DNA of 64,000 bases, from NCBI GenBank assembly GCA_014138725.1, contig JACJID010000004.1, forward strand, positions 1,054,001 through 1,118,000, read 5' to 3'. The notes beneath the pieces are model-generated. The model was not told the origin of the DNA, did not search any database, and was given only the letters and a program-made list of their open reading frames with translations. This document shows positions 1-8,581 of the stretch, in pieces (the first letter of the stretch is position 1; every line of letters begins with the position of its first letter). The DNA comes from Kutzneria viridogrisea. Lineage in GTDB: Bacteria > Actinomycetota > Actinomycetes > Mycobacteriales > Pseudonocardiaceae. The position numbers and the translations under genes were made by a program.

Positions 1-957
1 GACCTGGCGCATCATCTCGATGTCGTAACTGGTGCGCATGCGCAGCCGCTGGGCCTCCAGCAGCTTGCCCTGCTTCTCCATGCGCTCCAACGTGTCCGAC
101 AGCTCCGCCTCGATGTCGGCGATGGCCCGCTCCATGCGCTCGGGCCCGGCCACGTAGTGGGTGGCCGGGAAGATGCGCAGCTCCTGCACCTCGCGCACGA
201 TCTCCCCGGTGAGCGGGTGCAGGTAGTACAGCCGATCCACCTCGTCGCCGAAGAACTCCACCCGCACCGCGAGCTCCTCGTAGGCGGGGATGATCTCCAC
301 GGTGTCCCCGCGCACCCGGAACGTGCCGCGGGCGAAGGCGATGTCGTTGCGGGTGTACTGCACGTCCACCAGCGCGCGCAGCAGCATGTCGCGCTCGATC
401 TCCCCGCCGACCTTGAGCTCGATCGAGCGGTCCAGGTAGGACTGCGGGGTGCCCAGGCCGTAGATGCAGGACACCGAGGCCACCACGATGGTGTCCCGCC
501 GGGTGAGCAGGCTCATCGTGGCCTTGTGCCGCAGCCGCTCCACGTCCTCGTTGATCGAGGAGTCCTTCTCGATGTAGGTGTCGGTCTGCGGGATGTACGC
601 CTCGGGCTGGTAGTAGTCGTAGTAGCTGACGAAGTACTCCACGGCGTTGTCCGGGAAGAACCCGCGCAGCTCGTTGGCCAACTGGGCGGCCAGGGTCTTG
701 TTCGGCGCCATCACCAGCGTGGGCCGCTGCAACTTCTCCACCAGCCAGGCCGTGGTGGCCGACTTGCCGGTACCGGTGGCACCCAGCAGCACCACGTCCG
801 GTTCGCCCGCGCGCAGCCTGCGTTCCAGCTCGGCGATGGCCGCGGGCTGGTCCCCGGAGGGCTGGTAGTCCGAGACCACGCGGAAGCGGCCGTCGGCGCG
901 GGGGATGTCGCTGACGGGGCGGAACTGGGAGCTCGCGATGACCGGTGTGTCTGCCAC
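1..957 (-). CDS. uvrB: UvrABC excision nuclease subunit B, N-terminal 319 residues (cut by window edge)
   Basis: DNA-damage recognition helicase of nucleotide excision repair; it accepts DNA from UvrA and then recruits UvrC. Translating the minus strand from a GTG at 957 gives an open frame to base 1 containing GATGTGKS (Walker A, about residue 42), [20 protein letters not shown] (the conserved beta-hairpin region) and the typical run SVSCIYGLG. The C-terminal helicase domain, including the later motifs and the UvrC-binding tail, lies outside the window. The gene is divergent from the DUF402 gene that starts about 140 bases away. The position matches the uvrB - coaE - rpsA - polA order of mycobacteria. 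The start is a choice: no ATG is nearby and the GTG follows a G-rich stretch. Identity is very secure. Confidence 0.97.
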   Translation of the reverse strand, partial: MADTPVIASSQFRPVSDIPRADGRFRVVSDYQPSGDQPAAIAELERRLRAGEPDVVLLGATGTGKSATTAWLVEKLQRPTLVMAPNKTLAAQLANELRGFFPDNAVEYFVSYYDYYQPEAYIPQTDTYIEKDSSINEDVERLRHKATMSLLTRRDTIVVASVSCIYGLGTPQSYLDRSIELKVGGEIERDMLLRALVDVQYTRNDIAFARGTFRVRGDTVEIIPAYEELAVRVEFFGDEVDRLYYLHPLTGEIVREVQELRIFPATHYVAGPERMERAIADIEAELSDTLERMEKQGKLLEAQRLRMRTSYDIEMMRQV

Positions 958-1093
958 GCCCCCCAGAGTAGGACGGGGTACCGACAAATGGCCGCGCTAC
1001 GCCGGTTGCCAGGGCGTCACCGCAGGTCAGGGCCACTCAGAGTCACCTGCGTGCCGCAAGAAATGACTCAGTCGGAGGATCCCGAACGGACCC

Positions 1094-1702
1094 GTGTGCG
1101 CCGAGTATTTCGACATGACCGTTCAGCTGCCCGTGCAGGACCGCGGCCAGCGTGCGGAGGGTGTCGCGACGGCGGCCCACCCGCACCCGCCCAAGGTCGA
1201 GGTGTTCGACCTGGCCGCGCGGACCAACACCGATCCCAAGGGCCACGTGCGCCAGGTCGAGGTCTACCGGCTGCGCGGGGACGCGCTCTACATGTCCCGG
1301 CCGGTGGTGGGCCACCCGCAACTGAGCCACTTCGAGTCCTGGCTGCTGCCCGCGCACGGCCTGCGCGTGACCAGGCAGTCCTGGACCGAGGGCAACGAAC
1401 GGGACTACGAGTTCTACGTGGACGTGGTGGACGTCGAGCCGGGCCAGGACCGCTGGCGCACCACGGACCTGTACCTGGACCTGCTGGTGCGCACCGGCCG
1501 GGGCGTGCAGGTGCTGGACGTGGACGAGCTGCTGGAGGCGGTTGACGCGGGCCTGCTCGGCCGGGACGCCGCCGAACGGGCGCTGGCGATCACCTACCGG
1601 GCGGTCGGCGGTATCGCCGCGCACGGTTACGACATTCAGCGGTGGCTGGCCGAGGAGGGCGTGCCGCTGGACTGGCGAACCGATTCAGGCTCTACGCGAT
1701 GA
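1094..1702 (+). CDS. DUF402 domain protein
   Basis: A protein of about 200 residues. The DUF402 core shows as FYVDVVDVEPGQDRWRTTDL, then LYLDLLV and VLDVDELLEA, with acidic residues spaced as in metal-binding members. DUF402 proteins, such as FomD and YgaC/SA1684 relatives, are metal-dependent hydrolases of nucleotides or nucleotide conjugates, so a small phosphate-ester hydrolase is the likely role; the substrate cannot be read from the sequence. The start is either GTG 1094, with a GGAGG 15 bases upstream, or ATG 1115, eight codons in; I cannot decide. The stop codon overlaps an ATG at 1699 (ATGA), but the real start of the next gene seems to be further on. The neighbour downstream is a degenerate paralogue. 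Confidence 0.8.
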   Translation: MCAEYFDMTVQLPVQDRGQRAEGVATAAHPHPPKVEVFDLAARTNTDPKGHVRQVEVYRLRGDALYMSRPVVGHPQLSHFESWLLPAHGLRVTRQSWTEGNERDYEFYVDVVDVEPGQDRWRTTDLYLDLLVRTGRGVQVLDVDELLEAVDAGLLGRDAAERALAITYRAVGGIAAHGYDIQRWLAEEGVPLDWRTDSGSTR

Positions 1703-1839
1703 GCGCACGGAGCGTCAAGAGCCATCTGGTTGAACTACCCCCTCGCAACCCGATCGGTATCGGAAGAATCACAACACGTGATGTAACGAATCGACCCGGA
1801 CGGTCACCACACGAACACCTACGGCTACCCTCGGGTCGC

Positions 1840-2358
1840 GTGGGAACGGTCATCACTCCGCAGCTGGTAGACGTAGTCGACACCTTCACGGCGGTGCGCA
1901 GCTACTCGTCAGGCGTGACTCGGCACCTGACGACCTGCCAGGTCGAACGCTGGGGCCTGCGCATGGAGTGCCCCACACCCGAAGATCCGTTCGCGGACAG
2001 CGAGGTCACCTGGCTGATCCCGGACCTGGGTCTGCGGCTGACCCACCAGCGGCCGCGCTCCCGGCACGGCAGGGTCGCCCCGTCCACCCTCACGGCGGTC
2101 CACGTGCAGCGTGACACCCGCTCGTGGCGCACCACCGACCTGCTGCTGGGACTGGCGGTTCCCGGCGGCACGACGGCCAGGATCGTGCGCTCCGAGGAGT
2201 TCGCCGCCGCCGTGGCCGGCCGGGTGCTCCGCCCCGGGGACGCCGACCTGGCGCTGCGCACGGTGCACCGCACGCTGGAGGAGATCAGCCACTTCCGGCA
2301 CGACGTCAACGCCTGGCTCAACCACCTGGACATCTACGACGTCTGGCCGCCCCTGTAA
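1840..2358 (+). CDS. Degenerate DUF402 paralogue
   Basis: A protein of about 172 residues that aligns by eye with the upstream gene over its whole length: VEVFDLAARTNTDPKGHVRQ versus VDVVDTFTAVRSYSSGVTRH, WLLPAHGL versus WLIPDLGL, and WRTTDLYLDLLV versus WRTTDLLLGLAV. The acidic positions of the DUF402 core are altered: LYLDLLV has become LLLGLAV and LDVDELLEA has become VRSEEFAAA, so metal binding is probably lost. I chose GTG 1840. The frame is open back to an ATG at 1699 that overlaps the upstream stop, but codons between 1700 and 1839 lack the C/G third-position bias of the rest. It probably arose by tandem duplication; a catalytic role is doubtful. Confidence 0.7.
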   Translation: MGTVITPQLVDVVDTFTAVRSYSSGVTRHLTTCQVERWGLRMECPTPEDPFADSEVTWLIPDLGLRLTHQRPRSRHGRVAPSTLTAVHVQRDTRSWRTTDLLLGLAVPGGTTARIVRSEEFAAAVAGRVLRPGDADLALRTVHRTLEEISHFRHDVNAWLNHLDIYDVWPPL

Positions 2359-2366
2359 GGACTTCC

Positions 2367-2390
2367 TTGCCCGTCGCGCGTCACGGGCAA
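2367..2390. terminator. Hairpin between convergent DUF402-like gene and coaE
   Basis: An 8-bp perfect inverted repeat, TTGCCCGT and ACGGGCAA, with an 8-base loop, lies just after the stop of the plus-strand gene and before the coaE stop on the other strand. The position suits a terminator for the plus-strand gene, although no clear U-run follows. Confidence 0.45.
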
Positions 2391-2428
2391 CGCCGCAGTG
2401 GTCGTCCCCGCCCGGCCACGACCGCGGC

Positions 2429-3607
2429 TCAGCCAGGCGGGGACCAGCTTGCCCCCTCGGCCCACGCCCCAGCCCGGGCGTGGGCCTTGGCGAACCAGGG
2501 GTCCTTCGCGTCCCCGTACTCCGCGATCGACTCGCACCGCGCGGCCAGCTCCCGCTTGACCGACTCGTACTCGGCCCTGGCGGCCGGGTCGGCGCGCAGC
2601 CAGGCCGGGAACAGCAGGGCGAAGCGCCAGCCCGGTGAGCCCGCGACCCGCAGGTGCAGGTTCACCCACCGGCCCGGGTCGGCACCGCAGTGCGTGCGCT
2701 TGAGCCAGTCGCCGGGATCTTCCCCGTCCTTCGGGGTGTCCTGCACCAGCCCGGGCACCACCGGGAAGCCCGCCTGCCCGAGCTGGGCGGCCAGCGCGTC
2801 GGCCTCGGCCAGCGACTCGACCGTCAGCTGGAGGTCCAGCACGTCCTTGGCGGCCAGCCCCGGCACGGAGGTGGAGCCGATGTGGTCCACCCGCTTGCCG
2901 GTGGCCAGCCCGATCCGGGCGGCGACCCGGGCGGCCTGCTCGGGCCAGCTCGGGTCGTAGGGCACCAGCTCGGGCGCGCCACGCGGGCTGTACCGGCCCA
3001 GCCGCACGTTGGCCTCGTAGGGCAGCAGGCGGGCGGCCCACAGCTCGTCCACGGCGGCCAGCACCTGTTCGGGCGTGCCGCTGTTGTCCAGCCACACGTC
3101 GGCGGCGGCCCTGCGCTGCTCGGGCGTGGCCTGGGCGGCGATGCGGGCCCGCGCGTCGGCCTCGGCCATGCCGCGCGCGGTGGTCAGCCGGTGGACCCGC
3201 TGCTCGACCTCGGCGTCGACCACGATCACCAGGTGGAACGCGGGCGCCATGCCGTTCTCCACCAGCAGCGGGATGTCCTGCACCACGATGCCGTCCGCCG
3301 GTGCCTCGGCGCTGAGCTGCACGGCGCGGTCGCGCACCCGGGGGTGGATGATCGCGTTCAGCCGGGCGCGGGCCTGGTCGTCGCCGAAGACCCTGGCGGC
3401 CAGCGCGGGCCGGTCCAGCGCGCCCTCCGCGGTGAGCACCTGCTCGCCGAAGGCCGCGACCACCTCGGCCAGCCCGGAGGTGCCCGGTTCGACCACCTCG
3501 CGGGCGATCTTGTCCGAGTCGACCACCACGGCGCCCAGTTCGGCCAGCCTCGCGGCCACCGTGGACTTGCCCGCGCCGATCCCGCCTGTCAGCCCCACAC
3601 GCAGCAT
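2429..3607 (-). CDS. coaE: Dephospho-CoA kinase fused to a GrpB/UPF0157 domain
   Basis: Catalyses the last step of coenzyme A synthesis, phosphorylation of the 3'-hydroxyl of dephospho-CoA by ATP. The protein has 392 residues. Residues 1 to about 200 are the kinase, with the P-loop LTGGIGAGKST at the N terminus, DSDKIAREV following it, and the family pattern INAIIHPRVR-like LNAIIHPRVR. Residues from about 215 to the end are a GrpB/UPF0157 nucleotidyltransferase-fold domain, visible as DHIGSTSVPGLAAKDVLDLQ. This fusion is usual in actinobacteria (compare Rv1631); coaE alone is about 200 residues. The GTG/ATG choice is straightforward because the P-loop begins five residues in. It lies downstream of the lipoprotein gene with a 12-base gap and is probably co-transcribed with it. 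Confidence 0.95.
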   Translation of the reverse strand: MLRVGLTGGIGAGKSTVAARLAELGAVVVDSDKIAREVVEPGTSGLAEVVAAFGEQVLTAEGALDRPALAARVFGDDQARARLNAIIHPRVRDRAVQLSAEAPADGIVVQDIPLLVENGMAPAFHLVIVVDAEVEQRVHRLTTARGMAEADARARIAAQATPEQRRAAADVWLDNSGTPEQVLAAVDELWAARLLPYEANVRLGRYSPRGAPELVPYDPSWPEQAARVAARIGLATGKRVDHIGSTSVPGLAAKDVLDLQLTVESLAEADALAAQLGQAGFPVVPGLVQDTPKDGEDPGDWLKRTHCGADPGRWVNLHLRVAGSPGWRFALLFPAWLRADPAARAEYESVKRELAARCESIAEYGDAKDPWFAKAHARAGAWAEGASWSPPG

Positions 3608-3619
3608 GATCCGATTCTG

Positions 3620-4225
3620 TCAGCGCGGTGCGGGGCCGGTCGACTCGGTCAGGGCGCGGACCGCCAGCGCGGTCAGCGCGGGCCCCGCCTTGTCCTCCGC
3701 GAGCAGGTCCCTGCGCACGTCCACCACCACTGTGGACTTGCCGTGCGCCACGACCAGCGTGCGCGTGTCCTTCGCGGCCACCAGCGTGGCGTCCTCGGGG
3801 CCGACCTTGGTCGCCGCGGTGGAATCCCCGGCCATCTTGGCCGCGTCCACGGTCGCCGCGACCCGTTCCCTGGCTGAGGCCTCGTCCCCGTAGGTGGCCA
3901 CGCCGATCGACACCGGGGCGGCGGTCACCGGGTCGTTGGTGCCCACCCCGTAGTAGCAGTCCACCCGGCCGGTGCGGTTGATCTTCGGTACCGGCAGGCC
4001 CAGCACCCGGTTGGTGGTGCCTGGCAGTTCGCGGCCCAGTGCCTTCGTGACGTCCTCGGCGGCGGCCACGAGGGCGCAGTCGGTGGGCAGCGGGCGGTCG
4101 GCCAGCCGGGCGGCGGGGGCCGCGGCCTTCGGCGCCGGGGGCTGGGCCGCCGGCGGTGTCGCACCGCCGCACGCGGTCACGGCGAACATCCCGACAAGCA
4201 CCCCACCAGCGACAATCCGGATCAC
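3620..4225 (-). CDS. Secreted lipoprotein of unknown function
   Basis: A 201-residue protein with a clear lipoprotein signal: Met-Ile-Arg, a hydrophobic segment and the lipobox VTAC at about residues 16-19, followed by a Pro/Ala-rich linker. The mature part contains DCALVAAAEDVTKALG and a second cysteine in RVDCYYGVG, giving two cysteines that could form a disulfide outside the cell. The layout resembles DUF3558-type mycobacterial and Pseudonocardiales lipoproteins, but I am not certain of the family. The gene sits between rpsA, from which it is separated by a strong terminator, and coaE, which it may precede in a short operon. Confidence 0.75.
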   Translation of the reverse strand: MIRIVAGGVLVGMFAVTACGGATPPAAQPPAPKAAAPAARLADRPLPTDCALVAAAEDVTKALGRELPGTTNRVLGLPVPKINRTGRVDCYYGVGTNDPVTAAPVSIGVATYGDEASARERVAATVDAAKMAGDSTAATKVGPEDATLVAAKDTRTLVVAHGKSTVVVDVRRDLLAEDKAGPALTALAVRALTESTGPAPR

Positions 4226-4260
4226 GACCGTGAAGGTAGCGCCCGACCCCGGAACACGAC

Positions 4261-4296
4261 GAGGGCCTCACGCCACCTGGGTGGCGTGAGGCCCTC
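4261..4296 (-). terminator. Strong terminator after rpsA
   Basis: A perfect 16-bp stem, GAGGGCCTCACGCCAC and its complement, closes a 4-base loop CTGG. It sits 33 bases past the rpsA stop on the minus strand and before the lipoprotein start. It is flanked on the rpsA side by a short CTAG-repeat tract at about 4308-4320. Confidence 0.85.
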
Positions 4297-4328
4297 GATC
4301 GTGTGAACTAGCTAGCTAGCGGCGACGC

Positions 4329-5795
4329 TCAGGCGCCACCGGACAGCTTCTCGCGGAGCGCGGCCAGCTGCTCGTCGCTGGCCAGCGAGCCGCCGCCCTG
4401 GGCGGGCGCCTCGGTGGAGCCGGAGGAGTAGTTGGTCTCCCCCTGCGCCTCGGCGTCGGCCTCGGCGGCCTTGGCGATCTGCTTCATGTGGGCCTCGTAG
4501 CGCGTGTGGGCCTCGGCGTACTGCCGCTCCCACTCCTCGCGCTGCTTGTCGTAGCCCTCCTGCCAGTCCTGGGTCTCCGGGTCGAAGCCCTCGGGGTAGA
4601 TGTAGTTCCCCTCGGCGTCGTACTCGGCGGCCATGCCGTACTGGGTCGGGTCGAACTCGGTCTCGGTCGTGAAGCCCTCGTTGGCCTGCTTCAGCGACAG
4701 CGAGATCCGGCGACGGTCCAGGTCGATGTCGATGACCTTGACCATGACGTCGTCGTTGACCTGGACGACCTGCTCCGGGATCTCCACGTGGCGCTCGGCC
4801 AGCTCGGAGATGTGGACCAGGCCCTCGATGCCCTCGTCCACGCGGACGAACGCACCGAACGGAACCAGCTTGGTGACCTTGCCCGGCACGATCTGGCCGA
4901 TCGCGTGGGTCCGGGCGAACTGGCGCCACGGGTCCTCCTGCGTCGCCTTCAGCGACAGCGAGACCCGCTCGCGCTCCATGTCCACGTCGAGCACCTCGAC
5001 GGTGACCTCCTGGCCGACCTCGACGACCTCGGAGGGGTGGTCGATGTGCTTCCAGGACAGCTCGGAGACGTGCACCAGGCCGTCGACGCCACCCAGGTCC
5101 ACGAAGGCACCGAAGTTGACGATCGAGGACACGACGCCCTTGCGGACCTGGCCCTTCTGCAGCTGGTTGAGGAACTCGCTGCGGACCTCGGACTGGGTCT
5201 GCTCCAGCCAGGCGCGGCGGGACAGGACCACGTTGTTGCGGTTCTTGTCCAGCTCGATGATCTTCGCCTCGAGCTCGCGGCCCACGTAGGGCAGCAGGTC
5301 GCGCACGCGGCGCATCTCGACCAGGGAGGCCGGCAGGAAGCCGCGCAGCCCGATGTCGAGGATGAGACCACCCTTGACCACCTCGATGACGGTGCCCTTG
5401 ACAGGCTCGTCCTTCTCCTTGAGGGCCTCGATGGTGCCCCACGCACGCTCGTACTGCGCGCGCTTCTTGGACAGGATCAGGCGGCCTTCCTTGTCCTCCT
5501 TCTGGAGGACCAGGGCCTCGACCTCGTCACCGACGCTGACGACCTCGGCGGGGTCAACGTCGTGCTTGATCGACAGCTCGCGCGAGGGGATGACACCCTC
5601 GGTCTTGTAGCCGATGTCGAGCAGGACCTCGTCCCGGTCGACCTTGACGATGGTGCCCTCAACGATGTCGCCGTCGTTGAAGTACTTGATCGTCTTGTCG
5701 ATGGCGGCGAGGAAGTCCTCCTCCGTCCCGATATCGTTGATAGCGATCTGCTTCGGCGAGGTAGCAGCCGGGACAGTGGTGGTGTCGGTGGACAT
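4329..5795 (-). CDS. rpsA: 30S ribosomal protein S1
   Basis: An RNA-binding protein of the small ribosomal subunit that helps mRNA docking. It has 488 residues from ATG 5795 (MSTDTTTVPAA); the frame is open further upstream but has no coding character there. Four S1 (OB-fold) repeats are visible, each with the pattern G-x-V-x(n)-GAFV or equivalent: GDIVEGTIVKVDRDEVLLDIG, then GTVIEVVKGGLILDIG, then VSSIVNFGAFVDLG, and VTKLVPFGAFVRV. Four repeats are usual for actinobacteria, against six in E. coli. The C terminus is acidic and Gln/Glu-rich. A GGAG lies about 10 bases upstream of the ATG on the coding strand. The divergent gene on the other side starts 190 bases away, so this interval must hold the rpsA promoter. 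Confidence 0.97.
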   Translation of the reverse strand: MSTDTTTVPAATSPKQIAINDIGTEEDFLAAIDKTIKYFNDGDIVEGTIVKVDRDEVLLDIGYKTEGVIPSRELSIKHDVDPAEVVSVGDEVEALVLQKEDKEGRLILSKKRAQYERAWGTIEALKEKDEPVKGTVIEVVKGGLILDIGLRGFLPASLVEMRRVRDLLPYVGRELEAKIIELDKNRNNVVLSRRAWLEQTQSEVRSEFLNQLQKGQVRKGVVSSIVNFGAFVDLGGVDGLVHVSELSWKHIDHPSEVVEVGQEVTVEVLDVDMERERVSLSLKATQEDPWRQFARTHAIGQIVPGKVTKLVPFGAFVRVDEGIEGLVHISELAERHVEIPEQVVQVNDDVMVKVIDIDLDRRRISLSLKQANEGFTTETEFDPTQYGMAAEYDAEGNYIYPEGFDPETQDWQEGYDKQREEWERQYAEAHTRYEAHMKQIAKAAEADAEAQGETNYSSGSTEAPAQGGGSLASDEQLAALREKLSGGA

Positions 5796-5984
5796 TAGGT
5801 GGGTTGCTCCGGTACGGATTGGATTGAGTGGCCTGAAGTTGTGTGCTGTGAGCTTTCGTGCGGTGCCCGAACTTCGAGGTGCCAGGCGGTACACCCCGGC
5901 AAGGCAACGCGAAACCTACTACGCGGCCAATATCGTACGCGGACCCGTGATGACCGGGCAAACCCGGTCCCCAGAAGGAGCAGT

Positions 5985-6824
5985 GTGAGCACGGAAGCGC
6001 GCTACGCCGGGGCCGAGGGCGCCCTCGGCACGACCGGCAGTGCCAAGCGCGGAGTGGGCCCCGCCGAGTCCCGGGCGGCGAGTATCGCCTGGTGGGACGC
6101 GGACGCCGACGACTACCAGTCCGAGCACGGGGACTTCCTCGGCCTCGCCGACATGGTGTGGTGCCCGGAGGGCCTGCGCGAGGCCGAGCTGGGGCTGCTC
6201 GGCGAGGTCGCGGGCCGGTCGGTGCTGGAGGTGGGCTGCGGCTCGGCCTCCTGCGGGCGCTGGCTGCGGGCCGCCGGGGCCGCCGCGGTCTCGCTGGACA
6301 TCTCCGCGGGCATGTTGCGGCACGCCAGGGCGGGCAACGCCGAGACCGGCATCGCACTGCCCCTGGTCCAGGCCAGCGCGGACCAGCTGCCCTTCGCCGA
6401 CGGCTCCTTCGACGCGGCCTGCTCGGCCTTCGGCGCCGTGCCCTTCGTCGCCGACGTGGGCACGGTGATGCGCGAGGTGGCCCGGGTGCTGCGGCCGGGC
6501 GGCCCGTGGGTGTTCGCCGTCACCCACCCGATGAGGTGGATCTTCCCGGACGACCCGGGCCCCACCGGGCTGACCGTCGTGCAGTCCTACTTCGACCGCA
6601 CGCCCTACCTGGAGGTGGACGAGCAGGGCCGGGCCACCTACGTGGAGCACCACCGCACGCTGGGCGACTTCGTGCGGGCGATCACCGGGGCCGGGCTGGT
6701 ACTGGAGGACCTGGTCGAGCCGGAGTGGCCGCAGGGGCACACCCGCGAGTGGGGCCAGTGGAGCCCGCTGCGCGGCAGGCTGTTCCCCGGCACGGCGATC
6801 TTCCGCTGCCGCCGCCCGGCATGA
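5985..6824 (+). CDS. Class I SAM-dependent methyltransferase
   Basis: A protein of 279 residues from GTG 5985, chosen because AAGGAG ends 4 bases upstream; the frame is open earlier but lacks coding bias. The SAM-binding motif I is SVLEVGCGSASCGRWL, followed by VSLDISAGML (motif II, acidic ligand) and a post-motif FDAACSAFGAVPFV. It matches the UbiE/ubiquinone-type Methyltransf_11 fold. The substrate is not evident. The same gene next to rpsA and polA is frequent in actinobacteria, so it is probably part of the core genome. Its stop overlaps the start of the GNAT gene by ATGA, pointing to translational coupling. Confidence 0.85.
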   Translation: MSTEARYAGAEGALGTTGSAKRGVGPAESRAASIAWWDADADDYQSEHGDFLGLADMVWCPEGLREAELGLLGEVAGRSVLEVGCGSASCGRWLRAAGAAAVSLDISAGMLRHARAGNAETGIALPLVQASADQLPFADGSFDAACSAFGAVPFVADVGTVMREVARVLRPGGPWVFAVTHPMRWIFPDDPGPTGLTVVQSYFDRTPYLEVDEQGRATYVEHHRTLGDFVRAITGAGLVLEDLVEPEWPQGHTREWGQWSPLRGRLFPGTAIFRCRRPA

Positions 6825-7747
6825 CCGTCACCGACCGACTGCTCTCGGCCCAGGCCGAGTGGTTCGCCTCGGTGGACCCGCAACTGCCCGATCCGGAGCA
6901 CCCCGGCCCCGGCGAGGTGATCACGGCCGCGTTGCCGGACGGGCGCCGGGTGGCCGGGGTGGTCACCGAGTCGGTGGCGGGCCCCGGCACCGCGCACTCG
7001 CTGTGGTCGGCGCGGCGCACCTGGGAGCTGCACCCGCTACTCGGCGACGCGGGGACCGCGGGCATGGACGCGCTGCTGCGGGCCTGGCGGCGCCACCTCG
7101 ACGGGCTGGGCGCGCTCGACGGGGACACCGCCTGCGTGCTCACCTGGCCGAGCCGGGACGTGGCGGCCAGCAGGGCGCTGCTGGACCACGGCCTGCAACC
7201 GCTGACGGTGGTGGCCGTGCGCCCGGCGAACCCGGTGCCGCCGCGCCCGCTGAGCGTGCAGGTGCGCCGGGCGACCCCAGCCGACCTGGAGGTCGCGGTG
7301 CAGCTGGCCATGGCCGAGTTGCGCTACTCGGCCATGGTCGGCGCCGCCGTGCTGCGCCCGGACGCCGAACAGCTCAAGCGAGTCATGCTCGCCGACCGGC
7401 TGATCCGTCCCGACGAGTTGTGGCTGGCCGAGCAGGACGGGGTCGCGCTGGCGCTGGCCGAGTGCGCCGTGGTGCCGGTGACCCCCTCGCTGGGCACCAG
7501 CAGGCACCTGCGGCCGGGTCTTTGGGGCTACGTGGGCTGCCTTTCCGTACTGCCCGGCGCCCGCCGCGGCGGCATCGGCCAGCAGCTGATGGCCGTGGTG
7601 CACGAGGTCGCGCTGCGGCACCGCGCCACGGCCCACTACCTGCACTACAACCCGGCGAACCCGCTCTCCTCGGTGTTCTGGCCCAGGCAGGGCTACCGGC
7701 CGCTGTGGACCCAGTGGGAGGTCCGGCCCGCCGCCGGGTTGCGGTAG
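6821..7747 (+). CDS. GNAT family N-acetyltransferase
   Basis: A 308-residue protein. The C-terminal half carries the GNAT core: VRRATPADLEVAVQLAMAEL at the start of the fold, and the acetyl-CoA loop LSVLPGARRGGIGQQLM (the R/Q-x-x-G-x-G/A motif). The N-terminal 140 residues (ITAALPDGRRVAGVVTE and so on) look like a second, weaker acetyltransferase-like or substrate-binding domain. It is coupled to the upstream methyltransferase by a 4-base ATGA overlap, so the two probably act on related substrates. The acceptor is unknown. Confidence 0.8.
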   Translation: MTVTDRLLSAQAEWFASVDPQLPDPEHPGPGEVITAALPDGRRVAGVVTESVAGPGTAHSLWSARRTWELHPLLGDAGTAGMDALLRAWRRHLDGLGALDGDTACVLTWPSRDVAASRALLDHGLQPLTVVAVRPANPVPPRPLSVQVRRATPADLEVAVQLAMAELRYSAMVGAAVLRPDAEQLKRVMLADRLIRPDELWLAEQDGVALALAECAVVPVTPSLGTSRHLRPGLWGYVGCLSVLPGARRGGIGQQLMAVVHEVALRHRATAHYLHYNPANPLSSVFWPRQGYRPLWTQWEVRPAAGLR

Positions 7748-7818
7748 CCCGTACGGCCTAGAGTTCGGATCACAGTGGTCGGAGTTGCACTGGTCGGTTG
7801 GTGTACGCAACTATTTGT

Positions 7819-7832
7819 ACTGACCAGTCAGT
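7819..7832. promoter_or_regulatory. Candidate TetR operator
   Basis: The palindrome ACTGAC-CA-GTCAGT has perfect 6-bp half sites and a two-base centre. It is placed 14 bases upstream of the start of an operon that ends in a tetR gene. TACTGAC/GTCAGTA-type palindromes are classic TetR-family operators, so autoregulation by the downstream TetR is likely. Confidence 0.65.
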
Positions 7833-7845
7833 TCAAGGAGGCTTG

Positions 7846-8508
7846 GTGGAGATCCACGCCCAGAGCGTCGGCGTCGACGGAGCACACGGCCCGTTGCTGC
7901 ACCCGACCTCGCTGCGCGTGCGGGAGGGCGAGCTCGCACTGGTGGCCGGGGAGCCCGGCACCGGACACACCGCGTTCGCACTGGCCGTGTCCGGCCGGAT
8001 GCGGCCCAGCGTCGGCACCGTGCACCTGGACGGTGCCGCGAACGACCCGGCGCTGCGCAGAGCGGTCGCGCTCGTCGACGCCCCGGAGGTGTCCGCGCCG
8101 GAGGACGCGCTCACGCTGGCCACGGTGGTCGGCGAGGAGCTGGCCATGGCCGGGCAGCCCGCGGGCCGCAAGGCGGTGTCGGACTGGCTGCTCGCCCACG
8201 ACGCGCGCCAGCACCAGCGCACCCGGTTCGAGTCGGTGCCCGCCGAGCTGCGCACGGGGCTGCTCATCGAGTTGGCCGCCCAGCGCCCCGGCGTTCGCGT
8301 GCTGACCCTGGTGCTGCCCGACCGGCACGGGGCCGGTCCGCACACCTGGTGGTCGGCCGCCTGCCGACAGGCCGAGCGCGGGCTCGGCGTGGTGGTGCTG
8401 TGCTCGGAGACCTCGGCCCGGCTGCTGGACGTGCCCGCCGCGCGGCTGGGCGTGCAGGAACAGCCGCCGACCCTCGCTTTCGCTTCGCACCAGGAGGAAG
8501 AGCAGTGA
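7846..8508 (+). CDS. ABC-ATPase-like protein with altered Walker A
   Basis: A 220-residue protein starting at GTG 7846 behind AAGGAGG (4-base spacing). The N-terminal half follows an ABC ATPase: LRVREGELALVAGEPGTGHTAFALAVSG, in the place of a Walker A GxxGxGKS/T. The invariant lysine is histidine here. I see no LSGGQ signature and only a weak Walker B-like stretch (VRVLTLVLPD, no DE pair). It probably cannot hydrolyse ATP in the usual way and may act as a partner or regulator of the YhgE/Pip membrane protein encoded next. It is the first gene of a three-gene unit with yhgE-like and tetR genes, under the palindrome at 7819. Confidence 0.65.
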   Translation: MEIHAQSVGVDGAHGPLLHPTSLRVREGELALVAGEPGTGHTAFALAVSGRMRPSVGTVHLDGAANDPALRRAVALVDAPEVSAPEDALTLATVVGEELAMAGQPAGRKAVSDWLLAHDARQHQRTRFESVPAELRTGLLIELAAQRPGVRVLTLVLPDRHGAGPHTWWSAACRQAERGLGVVVLCSETSARLLDVPAARLGVQEQPPTLAFASHQEEEQ

Positions 8509-8581
8509 ACGAGCTCGCGAGTTCACCATTGAGCGCAGGGCCCGGGCGAAGCGCTGCGCCGAGCGTCAGCGAGGTGCGGCG

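Noticed and set aside
5796-5984. Upstream extensions of rpsA and of the methyltransferase gene into the shared intergenic region
   Set aside because: Both frames are open there, but codon bias is lost and each gene has a better start (ATG 5795; GTG 5985 with AAGGAG).
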